A stretch of 64,000 nt of DNA from Novosphingobium flavum (GTDB taxonomy: Bacteria; Pseudomonadota; Alphaproteobacteria; Sphingomonadales; Sphingomonadaceae), in the NCBI RefSeq assembly GCF_014230315.1, contig NZ_JACLAW010000004.1, positions 124,001-188,000 of the forward strand. Direction: 5' to 3'. Both the position numbers and the translations under genes were made by a program. Shown here piece after piece: positions 17,659-25,455 of the stretch (position 1 is its first letter; the number at the start of each line of letters is the position of its first letter). Under the pieces are notes generated by a model. The model had not been told where the DNA came from. It made no database searches and saw nothing but the letters and a program-made list of their open reading frames with translations.

Positions 17659-18631
17659 GCTGGCAACGACGCGGATGTTCTTCCGCGAGGCCGTGAGGCG
17701 GGCGGTCGAGGAGGAAATGGCGCGCGATCCCAGGATCTTCGTCCTCGGGCAGGACGTCGGCTCATTCGGCGGCTCCTACCGCGAGTTCGACGGGCTGTTC
17801 GCCATTTTCGGCCCCGAGCGGATGCGCGATACGCCCGTGGCCGAGGCCGCCACGATCGGCATTGCCGCCGGGGCGGCGGCGGCGGGGTTCCGGCCGCTGG
17901 CCGTGATCACTTACATGGACTTCCTGATGCTGGGTTTCGATGCCCTCATCAACTATGCGGCCAAGCTGCGCTACAAGACGGCCGGCGCCCTGACCGCGCC
18001 GATGGTGGTCAAGACCACGGCCGGGGCACAGGGGCAGGGCGTGGCCCATTCGCAATGCATCGAGGCCTGGCTGATGAGCGTGCCCGGGCTCAAGGTGGTG
18101 GCCCCATCGACTCCCGCCGATGCTTACGGCCTGATGAAATCCGCCCTGCGCAGCGACGGGCCGGTGGTCTATATCGATCACAAGCGCCTGTTCCCGACCC
18201 CCGGCAATGTCCCGGTCGAACCGGCGATCGTGCCGTTCGGGCAGGCCGCGATCCGGCGCGAGGGTACCGACGTCAGCGTGGTCTGCCACGGTTACATGGT
18301 GCGGGTGGCGCTAGAGGCGGCGGACCTGCTGGCTGGGGAAGGGCTGTCGTGCGAGGTGATCGACCTGCGCTCGCTCGCGCCGATGGACGTCGAGACGCTG
18401 GCCGCATCGGTCGAGCGAACGGGGCGCCTGTTCACGCTCGAGGAAGGGCAGGTCACCTGCGGCGTGGGCGTGGAAGTGGCGACGCGGATCTTCGCGCGCA
18501 TCGGCAACCGGCCGTGGTCGCGGCTGGGCGCCCTGCCGGCGCCGGTATCGTCGAACCCGGTGCTGGAAGCGGCCTGCATTCCTGATCCGGCCCGAAGCGC
18601 CGCGGCCATCCGCGCCCTCGTGCGGCCATGA
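17648..18631 (+). CDS. 2-oxoacid dehydrogenase E1 component, beta subunit
   Basis: The 327-residue product begins at ATG 17648 and matches E1-beta subunits along its length. It has VLGQDVG near residue 32, the thiamine-activating glutamate in DTPVAEAA (Glu66), the potassium-site region around AKLRYKT, and the C-terminal swivel domain with VIDLRSLAPMD and LEEGQVTCGVG. It pairs with the alpha subunit whose end it overlaps. Being embedded in a glycosyltransferase and SGNH-like cluster suggests a dedicated acyl-forming enzyme rather than a housekeeping pyruvate dehydrogenase. Confidence 0.88.
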   Translation: MSTELATTRMFFREAVRRAVEEEMARDPRIFVLGQDVGSFGGSYREFDGLFAIFGPERMRDTPVAEAATIGIAAGAAAAGFRPLAVITYMDFLMLGFDALINYAAKLRYKTAGALTAPMVVKTTAGAQGQGVAHSQCIEAWLMSVPGLKVVAPSTPADAYGLMKSALRSDGPVVYIDHKRLFPTPGNVPVEPAIVPFGQAAIRREGTDVSVVCHGYMVRVALEAADLLAGEGLSCEVIDLRSLAPMDVETLAASVERTGRLFTLEEGQVTCGVGVEVATRIFARIGNRPWSRLGALPAPVSSNPVLEAACIPDPARSAAAIRALVRP

Positions 18632-18671
18632 TCGCCGGTCATCCTTCTTTCTGCATAGCCCGGAGGCGCAT

Positions 18672-18977
18672 TTGATCTACCAGTTGTCCGTCCCTGCTGC
18701 CGTTCCCGGCGTCGAGGAAATCCGCATTCTCGAGTGGCATGGCGAGCCCGGTGCGAGCTTCGAGAGCGGCGACTTGATCGTCGAGCTGGAAACCCACAAG
18801 GCCGTGGTCGAGGTCCGGGCCGGGCAGGCGGGGGTCCTGCGTTCGGTGTTGGCCGATGCGGGAGACTGGCGCCAGGTCGGGCTGTGCCTGGCGATGTTCA
18901 GCGACGGCGCGGACGAGGCCCTGCCTGACGGCGAGACGCCGTCGGATGAGCTGGTGGTCGAGTTCGACGTGCTCTGA
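18672..18977 (+). CDS. Stand-alone lipoyl-domain protein (acyl carrier for the E1 pair)
   Basis: The 101-residue product is essentially one lipoyl domain. Two symmetric halves (about residues 3-40 and 44-76) flank the hairpin ETHKA with the modifiable lysine at position 43, and an acidic tail of about 25 residues follows. There is no subunit-binding or acyltransferase domain, so it is not an E2. It should accept the acyl group made by the E1 subunits and hand it to another enzyme. The start is TTG at 18672, supported by GGAGG at 18662-18666; no ATG or GTG is available. It ends convergently, 24 bp before the opposite-strand gene. Confidence 0.82.
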   Translation: MIYQLSVPAAVPGVEEIRILEWHGEPGASFESGDLIVELETHKAVVEVRAGQAGVLRSVLADAGDWRQVGLCLAMFSDGADEALPDGETPSDELVVEFDVL

Positions 18978-19001
18978 GACGGGCCTGCCCCGGGGGCGGG
19001 C

Positions 19002-20339
19002 TCAGGCGCGGGGGGCTTCGAGGAGATCGAGGATTTCCCGGCGCAGGATGGTCTGCAGGAGGCCGCTCTGATGGATACCGTCCGGCACGTGCTCGGCGCC
19101 GCCGATTTCGGCCGCCGCCGCATCGAGATCGATGACGTCGAGGCCGTGCGAGGCCGCGACCTCGCTCAGCATCACGTTCATTTCCTTGGCTGCGACGGTC
19201 GACAGGGTGTCGCTCAGCGGGGCGTCGAAGCCGAGGTAGCTGGCGATATCCTCGTGCCCGGAGGTCGACATCCGGTTGAGACACATGATGCGCGCGCCGG
19301 TCTGCTTGCGGACGAGATCGACCAGCGTCTCGTAGTCGCGCCGGATCGCCTCGACCGGGCGCTTGACCGTCTCGAAGGCGCTGGCCAGCCATGACCGGAC
19401 TGCCGGGCCGGCCGCGGCCTGGTGATGCCGCATCACGTGCATGTGATAACCGAGCCGGCGGTGGCGCAGGATGGACTGCGGCTCGACCGCGAGCGAGAGG
19501 ATCACCGCCTCGGCCGGGCCGAGCTGTTGCAGGCCGCCGGAAGTGAACGCGTCATGGCGATCCCGGATCGGGCAATTCTTCAGCACCGCCAGCACCGCGC
19601 CGAGGAATATCCAGTCGTCCGCCGTGAGGGGATCGGCGAGGGCGCCGAAGTGACCGTGAATGTCGCGGGCGATGGCCTCATATTGCGCGGGCGTGCGCTC
19701 GAGCTGGTCGATGAGAATCGGCACGCAGGGGGCGATCGGATGATCGGGGACATGGACCATCTGCAGGGCGCCGCGCGCCATCTCGAACATTTCGGTGAAG
19801 GCGGCCTGGCCGCCGAGCACCACGCCGGCGACGTCGCAGACCCCGAGGCTGAGCAGGGTGCGCGGGGTCTCGCCCGGCTCGCCCCACCAGCCGCGCGACC
19901 GGCTGTGCCAGCCCGGCAGCAGGCCCGAATGGACATCGGCCAGCGCCGTCATGCGGCGCCCGGCCAGCATGAGCAGGCGCAGGGTCGTGGCCGTTCCGTC
20001 ATCCGGGGCCTCGCCAGTCTCGACATGGGCGATCCGCGCCGCCGGGTCCCACGGCTCGATGCTGCGGATGTTGAGGTATCCGCCGCGATCGTGGCCGTCA
20101 TCCAGCTTCAGCCGCCCGGACACGCGCGGCGCGAAAGCGACCTGCAGGTCCATTTCATCGGCGAAGCGGGGCTGGCCGACGGGCAGCCGTCCGGCAGGCT
20201 CGAGGCTGACGTTGAAATAGCCGATCGGCCGGTCCTTTTCGCACCACTGCCCATCGGCCACCAGCCAGCGCACCCCGGAGCGCAGTATCCGGAACCCCGT
20301 TGCCTCCAGCGGCCCCAGGGCCAGAGGCACGAGGGTCAC
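19002..20339 (-). CDS. Large protein with an N-terminal lipoyl-like segment and a C-terminal SGNH-like block
   Basis: The 445-residue product has no family I can name. Residues 20-50 include WLVADGQWCEKDRPIG, which reads like half of a biotinyl/lipoyl barrel, but no lysine hairpin follows. The middle is an alpha-helical domain of about 200 residues. The last 110 residues contain CLNRMSTSGHED, VIDLDAAAAEIGG and VPDGIHQSG, the same block order as in the SGNH-like genes at 14053 and 15866. GTG at 20339 overlaps the stop of the upstream gene as GTGA, so the two are translationally coupled. I infer a role in acyl transfer tied to the lipoyl carrier. Confidence 0.5.
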   Translation of the reverse strand: MTLVPLALGPLEATGFRILRSGVRWLVADGQWCEKDRPIGYFNVSLEPAGRLPVGQPRFADEMDLQVAFAPRVSGRLKLDDGHDRGGYLNIRSIEPWDPAARIAHVETGEAPDDGTATTLRLLMLAGRRMTALADVHSGLLPGWHSRSRGWWGEPGETPRTLLSLGVCDVAGVVLGGQAAFTEMFEMARGALQMVHVPDHPIAPCVPILIDQLERTPAQYEAIARDIHGHFGALADPLTADDWIFLGAVLAVLKNCPIRDRHDAFTSGGLQQLGPAEAVILSLAVEPQSILRHRRLGYHMHVMRHHQAAAGPAVRSWLASAFETVKRPVEAIRRDYETLVDLVRKQTGARIMCLNRMSTSGHEDIASYLGFDAPLSDTLSTVAAKEMNVMLSEVAASHGLDVIDLDAAAAEIGGAEHVPDGIHQSGLLQTILRREILDLLEAPRA

Positions 20340-20704
20340 AGCTGCTGCCCGCTGAACATGTTCTCGTGATGCATGATCCCCGCGACGGTCGTGCGGAGCG
20401 CCCGTTCGGGCGTCTGGTCCAGCGGCTCGGCCGGATCGGTGCTGAACAGGGCGACGAGTTCGCCCACGTCAAGCGCCTCGCCCGGTTTCACCGTGAGCGC
20501 GCGCAGGCAGGCCTTCTCGCGCAGGACCACGCGGTAGTAGGAGACCGGCGGGCATTCCTGGGCAAAGGCCCGGCTGAGGTCGACGCTGAGATCGACCAGC
20601 TTGCTGCCCATCGCCAGCATGTCGCCCGGCCGGGCGTGGACGCATTCGACAGTGGCGCCGCTCATCTGCGGTACGATCTGTCCTAGCGAGACCTCGAAGA
20701 TCAT
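20336..20704 (-). CDS. Lipoyl/biotinyl-like domain protein lacking the carrier lysine
   Basis: The 122-residue product has two half-barrels of the biotinyl/lipoyl type. The first reads VPQMSGATVECVHARPGD then GSKLVDLSVD, and the second reads KACLRALTVKPGEALDVG then LVALFST. Between them lies an insertion of about 20 residues in place of the tight hairpin. No lysine sits where one would be lipoylated, so it may be a structural or regulatory partner rather than a carrier. ATG 20704 follows AGGGGA. A good sigma-70-type promoter lies upstream at 20755-20783. It is coupled to the 445-residue gene downstream. Confidence 0.5.
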   Translation of the reverse strand: MIFEVSLGQIVPQMSGATVECVHARPGDMLAMGSKLVDLSVDLSRAFAQECPPVSYYRVVLREKACLRALTVKPGEALDVGELVALFSTDPAEPLDQTPERALRTTVAGIMHHENMFSGQQL

Positions 20705-20754
20705 TGCGGTTCCCCTGTCGCGGCGGCGCCAATGCAGCGATGCACAATGAGTTC

Positions 20755-20783
20755 ATTACATGGGAGAAAAGGGAGCCGGTCAA
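20755..20783 (-). promoter_or_regulatory. Probable sigma-70-type promoter
   Basis: On the minus strand TTGACC and TGTAAT are separated by exactly 17 bp. The promoter lies about 50 bp upstream of the start at 20704 and would drive the two-gene unit 20704-19002 separately from the transglutaminase gene behind it. Confidence 0.5.
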
Positions 20784-20810
20784 TTCCACCCCTGTGGCAA
20801 TTAAGGATGA

Positions 20811-22184
20811 TCAGGCCGGTGCTTCCAGTATGGCGACACTGTCGCGGTAGACGGTCTCCCCGTTCGCGCCGGCGAGACGCAGCTGGGCCCCGGTGCCCTC
20901 CATCGTGCGCAGCATGAACCAGATCTCGGGGATGGGCACGCCGATGGCCCCGGTGAACGATTGCGGCAGGCATTCGGTGATCAGGCGCGGATCGACCTGT
21001 CCGGCGAAACGGTCGCGCCAGTCTTCGTCCCGCCCGCCGCGCGACAGGTCCCAGCCGATGAAGTCGAACGGGGTCCAGCCGCTGTCATCGAGCCAGACCT
21101 CGGCCCAGTAATGGTTGGTGGGGGAGCGGCGATAGAGGAAATGCCCGCCGACCAGCCGCGCCGGGATGCCGCGCGCCCGGCACAGGCCGACCAGCAGGGC
21201 GGAGGCCAGCTGGCAGTCGTAGACCCGCTTTTCGAGAACCCAGTCGAGCGGGGCCTCGGCCGGGACCTGATCGTAGTGGACCGGGCAGAAGATGAAATTC
21301 CCGACGAGGTATTCCCAGAAGGCCCGGACGGCGGCGCGGTGGGGGGTGCCGGTGCCGGAGAGGCGGAGGGCAAGTTCGGCGACGGCGGGGGATATGACGA
21401 CGAGGCCTTCCTTCGCGCGCAGGTAGAGGTCGCCCTCGGCGGGCCCTTCGCAGGGCGGCGGACCCAGTTCGAGATCGAGCCTGGCCCCGAGCGCGATTTC
21501 GGCCGCGCCCGAGGCGGCGACGCGGACCTCGAGGCGCCCGTCGCTGACCCGGTGGCCGGCGGCCTCGGCCGGAAGTTCGGGGCTGACCGCGAGCCCCGCA
21601 TAGCGGCCGGCCAGCGGCAGGGGCATCCGCAGGCGCAGGGTCTTGCCCGCTTCGATCCGGCTCGTATCGAAATGGCGCCGATAGCGGACCCGGCGCGTGG
21701 AGGCGGTTTCTGCGGCAAGGTCGGTGACGAACCGGCGCAGCGTGGCGACGTAGCAGCGCTCCCAGTAATCGTCCTCTTCGCGCAGCCCGGCGAGCTTCAC
21801 GAAAGTGGCGACTTCGACCGGGTCGTAGAGGTAACCATTACCATTCTGGCGCCGACCGAGCCCGGCCCTGGCGAGACGGCCTAGCGCGCTGGCCGCCTCG
21901 GCGCTGGCGGCGGCAAGGTCGGGGCAATGGGCGTGACCTTCGAGCAGCATGGTGGCGATGACCTGCGCCTCGGTCAGCGTCCGATACCTGTCTCCGAATG
22001 CCTGGCCTGTCGCCTCGATCAACCGATTGCCCCCCGCCGGCTGCGCCTGTGGTTTTGTAACCGCTCGGGCGGGTGGCCGCAACGGCGGGCCTCGGGGTGG
22101 AACCGGCCGAGCGAGCGAACGTGCCATAATATGACGCAATGCAGCACGCGGGATCGGGATCGGCGGTCGCGCACGGGCGATCAT
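20811..22184 (-). CDS. Transglutaminase-like protein
   Basis: The frame gives 457 residues. The C-terminal half has the transglutaminase core: Cys324 in YDCQLASALLVGLCRARGIP, His358 in NHYWAEVW and Asp374 in PFDFIGW. This is the Cys-His-Asp triad of bacterial transglutaminase-like peptidases, which cleave or link amide bonds. The N-terminal 60 residues are proline- and arginine-rich and unconserved, so the true start may lie downstream (ATG 22127 or later); no candidate has a clear ribosome site. It ends about 100 bp before the start of the lipoyl-like gene and lies divergent from the glycosyltransferase pair, suggesting a cell-envelope role. Confidence 0.7.
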   Translation of the reverse strand: MIARARPPIPIPRAALRHIMARSLARPVPPRGPPLRPPARAVTKPQAQPAGGNRLIEATGQAFGDRYRTLTEAQVIATMLLEGHAHCPDLAAASAEAASALGRLARAGLGRRQNGNGYLYDPVEVATFVKLAGLREEDDYWERCYVATLRRFVTDLAAETASTRRVRYRRHFDTSRIEAGKTLRLRMPLPLAGRYAGLAVSPELPAEAAGHRVSDGRLEVRVAASGAAEIALGARLDLELGPPPCEGPAEGDLYLRAKEGLVVISPAVAELALRLSGTGTPHRAAVRAFWEYLVGNFIFCPVHYDQVPAEAPLDWVLEKRVYDCQLASALLVGLCRARGIPARLVGGHFLYRRSPTNHYWAEVWLDDSGWTPFDFIGWDLSRGGRDEDWRDRFAGQVDPRLITECLPQSFTGAIGVPIPEIWFMLRTMEGTGAQLRLAGANGETVYRDSVAILEAPA

Positions 22185-22278
22185 GATGGCATAGTCGCGC
22201 CAGAATCCCTTTCAGAGCGGGGCAGATTTGCAAGAGATTCCCACCCCAGCGGGCCTTGCCGCCCGGACCAGGCCGCCG

Positions 22279-23388
22279 ATGCCGCCCGATGTCATCGTCA
22301 ACGGCAAGTTCCTGCGCGCGCCGATGACCGGCGTGCACCGGGTTGCCTACGAGATCTGCAACGCGCTGGCCGACCTCGAAGCCGCGCAGGCCCCGCAGCT
22401 GCGCGGGCGCCGGTTCGAGGTGTGGCATTCGCGCGACGGCGGGGATGCGGCCCGCTCCCTGAGCCTGGCAACCCGCCAGATCGGACCTTTCGACAGCATC
22501 CCGTGGGAGCAATTGACCCTTCCCGCGCGGCAAGGGCGGCCGGTCCTGCTCAGCCTGTGCAATGTCGGCCCGATGCTGGCCGGCAATGCCGTGACCATGA
22601 TTCATGACGCGCAGGTGATGCTCTCGCCCAGATCCTACACCTTCGCCTTTCGCGCGTGGTACAGGGTGGTGCAGACCGTGCTGGGCCGCCGCAACCGGGC
22701 CCTGCTCACCGTTTCCGATTTCTCGCGCGGGCAATTGGCGCGGGCTGGGCTGGCTCCGCTAGAGCGCATTCACACGGTTCACAATGGAGTGGACCACGTT
22801 TTGCGCGTGGCGGCCGACCCGGCCGCCGTGACGCGGCTGGCGCTGGCCGGGGAGAGCTACGTCCTCGCCCTTGCCACGACGCAGGAACACAAGAACATCG
22901 CAGTTCTGCTCAGGGCCTTCGCCCGCCCGGAACTGGCCGGGGTGAAGCTGGTGCTGTTCGGCTCCGCCACCCGCGAGGCCTTCGTGGCGGAGGGGCACGC
23001 GGTGCCACCCGGCGTGGTCTTCGCCGGGCGGGTGAGCGACGGCGAACTGCGCGCGCTGATGGAGGGCGCCTGCGCGCTGGCCTTTCCTTCGACCACCGAA
23101 GGCTTCGGCCTGCCGCCGCTCGAGGCCATGCTGCTGGGGACGCCGGCGGTCTGCGCGCCCTGCGGCGCCCTGCCCGAGGTCTGCGGCGCGGCGGCGCTCT
23201 ATGCCGACCCGCACGATGATGCGGCCTGGGCCGGGGTTCTGGCCGGGCTGGCGGCGGACGGCGACCGGCGCGCCGCGCTTGGCGCGGCGGGGCGGGACCG
23301 GGCCGGGCAGTTCACCTGGCGCCGTGCCGCCCTGCGCCTGCTGGAGGTTCTTGACGGGCTCGAACCGGGCCGATCGGAGGGATCATGA
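22279..23388 (+). CDS. GT4-type glycosyltransferase (glycosyl transferases group 1)
   Basis: The 369-residue product has the GT-B layout. The N-terminal domain includes IVNGKFLRAPMTGVHR and a central IHDAQ, and the C-terminal domain shows EHKN, the VFAGRVSD strand and the donor-binding motif EGFGLPPLEAM. It transfers a sugar from a nucleotide donor in the cytoplasm. I favour ATG 22279 directly before the conserved N terminus, while TTG 22228 would add 17 residues. It overlaps the next glycosyltransferase gene by ATGA and is divergent from the transglutaminase gene. Confidence 0.82.
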   Translation: MPPDVIVNGKFLRAPMTGVHRVAYEICNALADLEAAQAPQLRGRRFEVWHSRDGGDAARSLSLATRQIGPFDSIPWEQLTLPARQGRPVLLSLCNVGPMLAGNAVTMIHDAQVMLSPRSYTFAFRAWYRVVQTVLGRRNRALLTVSDFSRGQLARAGLAPLERIHTVHNGVDHVLRVAADPAAVTRLALAGESYVLALATTQEHKNIAVLLRAFARPELAGVKLVLFGSATREAFVAEGHAVPPGVVFAGRVSDGELRALMEGACALAFPSTTEGFGLPPLEAMLLGTPAVCAPCGALPEVCGAAALYADPHDDAAWAGVLAGLAADGDRRAALGAAGRDRAGQFTWRRAALRLLEVLDGLEPGRSEGS

Positions 23389-24281
23389 GCGAGGCGGGGG
23401 GCGAACTCACGGTCGCGGTGGTGATCGCCAGCCTTGGCCGGCCGGACCTGATCGACCGGATGATCGAGCGGATGGCGCGGCAGACGGTCCTGCCCGCCGT
23501 CCTGCTGTTCTCGGTGACCGCGGCCGCCGACCTGCCCGAGGGGTTTGCCGAGACCGACCGGGTCAAGGCCGTGTTCGGGCGCAAGGGCCTGCCCCGCCAG
23601 CGCAATGCCGCGCTGGACTGGCTGGGCGGCGGCTATGACATCGTCGTGTTCTTCGACGACGACTACGTGCCCTCGCTGCTGAGCGTGGAGAAGGTGGCCG
23701 GCTTCTTTCGCGCCCACGCCGACGTGGTGGGGGCAACCGGGCTGGTCCTTGCCGACGGCATCAACACCAGCGGCATCGGCGCCGAGGAGGCCATGCGGAT
23801 CGTGGCGGAACACGATGATCGCGGCGATTTCCCTTGCGAGATCCGCGAGGACCGGATCGGGCTTTACGGCTGCAACATGGCCTATCGCGGCGCGGCCATT
23901 GGCCCGACCCGGTTCGACGAGCGGCTCGCGCTTTATGGCTGGCAGGAGGACATCGACTTCTCGATGGCGCTCCGGCCGCGCGGGCGGCTGGTGATGACGC
24001 CCGCCTTCGCCGGGGTGCACCAGGGCGTGAAGCACGGGCGCACGCCGGGCCTGCGCCTTGGCTATTCGCAGGTGATCAACCCGGTCTACCTCGCGGCGAA
24101 AGGGACCATGCCGATCGGCTTTGCCGCCCGGTTGATGATCAGGAACATCCTCGCCAACCATCTGAAGTTGCTCCGCCCCGAGCCATGGGTCGACCGCAGG
24201 GGGCGGGCCAAGGGCAACTGGCTCGGCCTGTTCGATGCCGTGCGCGGGCGCCTGACCCCCGAGCGGATCGAGGAGCTTTGA
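23385..24281 (+). CDS. GT2 family glycosyltransferase
   Basis: The 298-residue product has the GT-A fold: VAVVIASLGRPDLID at the N terminus, GLPRQRNAALD near residue 65 and the acidic motif FFDDDYVPS near residue 88. The segment YGWQEDIDFS near 190 carries the catalytic-type acidic residues. It has no strong membrane segment. It is translationally coupled to the preceding GT4 gene, so the two probably add consecutive sugars to one glycan. It is convergent with the acyltransferase gene, with nine bases between the stops. Confidence 0.82.
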   Translation: MSEAGGELTVAVVIASLGRPDLIDRMIERMARQTVLPAVLLFSVTAAADLPEGFAETDRVKAVFGRKGLPRQRNAALDWLGGGYDIVVFFDDDYVPSLLSVEKVAGFFRAHADVVGATGLVLADGINTSGIGAEEAMRIVAEHDDRGDFPCEIREDRIGLYGCNMAYRGAAIGPTRFDERLALYGWQEDIDFSMALRPRGRLVMTPAFAGVHQGVKHGRTPGLRLGYSQVINPVYLAAKGTMPIGFAARLMIRNILANHLKLLRPEPWVDRRGRAKGNWLGLFDAVRGRLTPERIEEL

Positions 24282-24290
24282 CGGGTCCGG

Positions 24291-25298
24291 TCAGGCCGCC
24301 GCGGCGGGCAGGGAGCCGCGACGCTCGGGCCGGGGGCGGGCAAGGCCGAAGGCGGGCAGGAGGCCCATGCGCTCCAGCACCAGATGGACGATGACCGGCG
24401 CGGCCAGGCCCATGGCGGTGCAGGCGATCAGGTAGACGATCGCCGGCGCCTCGACCTGCGCCCGGACCATGATGATCCGGGTTCCGGCCGTGGCGAGGAT
24501 GTGCATGACGTAGATCGTCATCGACATTTGCCCGAGGCGCGCGAGCAGGGCCTGCGCCCGCCCGCCGAATGCCTGGGCCACCGCGAACATGCAGGCGATC
24601 CCTGCGCAGGCCGCCGGAAAGGCAACGGGCGTGAGATAGGGCGCATCGCCCTGCACCGGCACGAACCGGAACGCGGCCAGCCATGCCGTGGCAAACCCCG
24701 CCGCCCAGAGCAGCGGCGCGCGCGCGGTCCAGCCCTTGATCGCATCCGCGGCCACCACGCCGATCACGAAGAAGGGCGCCTGATAGCAAAGCTGGCGGGC
24801 AATGCCGTCGCCGGGGACGAAAGCGCTGGCGATCAGGCCCAGCCCGGCCAGCGGCACCAGCACGGCCGTCCGGACGCCGGTGGCGGCGACCACCAGCATG
24901 TAGACCAGCAGGGCATAGAGGAACCAGAACGGGCTGACCGGATCCCACCCGATCCGCAGCAGGCTTGACCATTGCCCCGCGCTGTTGGTGTGCCCGGCCA
25001 TGGCGACCAGCAGGCTGACCTGGACCAGCGACCACAGCACGTAGGGATAGCCCACGGTCCACAGCTTGCCCGTGATGAAGGACCTGCGTCCCTTGGCCAG
25101 CGATCCGGGCACGTTGAGCCCGGCGAGGAGCATGAACAGCGGCATGTGGAAGGTGTAGAGGCCCATGTCGAACATCTGCCATGCCTGCGGATCGGCGATC
25201 CGGGCGGAGGCAAGGCCGCGTTCGGCGTGGCCGAGCACCACGAGGATGATGCCAAGCCCGCGCGCGACATCGATGTGGAGGATGCGCTGCGATTGCAT
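24291..25298 (-). CDS. Acyltransferase-3 family membrane protein (OatA/ExoZ-like)
   Basis: The 335-residue product has about ten membrane helices and the family hallmarks HIDVARGLGIILVVLGH near the N terminus (catalytic-type histidine) and a conserved arginine and phenylalanine pattern in the first loops. Members move acyl groups, mostly acetyl, onto sugars of surface glycans across the inner membrane. Next to two glycosyltransferases and the SGNH-like genes it supports glycan acylation as the theme of the block. The frame fits the usual length for the family, and the chosen ATG is immediately before the first helix. Confidence 0.85.
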   Translation of the reverse strand: MQSQRILHIDVARGLGIILVVLGHAERGLASARIADPQAWQMFDMGLYTFHMPLFMLLAGLNVPGSLAKGRRSFITGKLWTVGYPYVLWSLVQVSLLVAMAGHTNSAGQWSSLLRIGWDPVSPFWFLYALLVYMLVVAATGVRTAVLVPLAGLGLIASAFVPGDGIARQLCYQAPFFVIGVVAADAIKGWTARAPLLWAAGFATAWLAAFRFVPVQGDAPYLTPVAFPAACAGIACMFAVAQAFGGRAQALLARLGQMSMTIYVMHILATAGTRIIMVRAQVEAPAIVYLIACTAMGLAAPVIVHLVLERMGLLPAFGLARPRPERRGSLPAAAA

Positions 25299-25455
25299 GC
25301 CTGCCCCTGCAATGGATTCGGCAGACTTTCATGGATCGAGCGGGAAGCGCAACCGCAAAGGGTGGATTACCGCTCGCGGCCTGCGATTTTGCGCGCCGGA
25401 GGGCAACGCCGTGTTGCGAAACGCGCTACAGTCGGGGGCGGGGCGGGCTGACTAG

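Noticed and set aside
16726..18977. A standard pyruvate or acetoin dehydrogenase operon
   Set aside because: No E2 acyltransferase and no E3 are present; the last gene is a lipoyl domain only.
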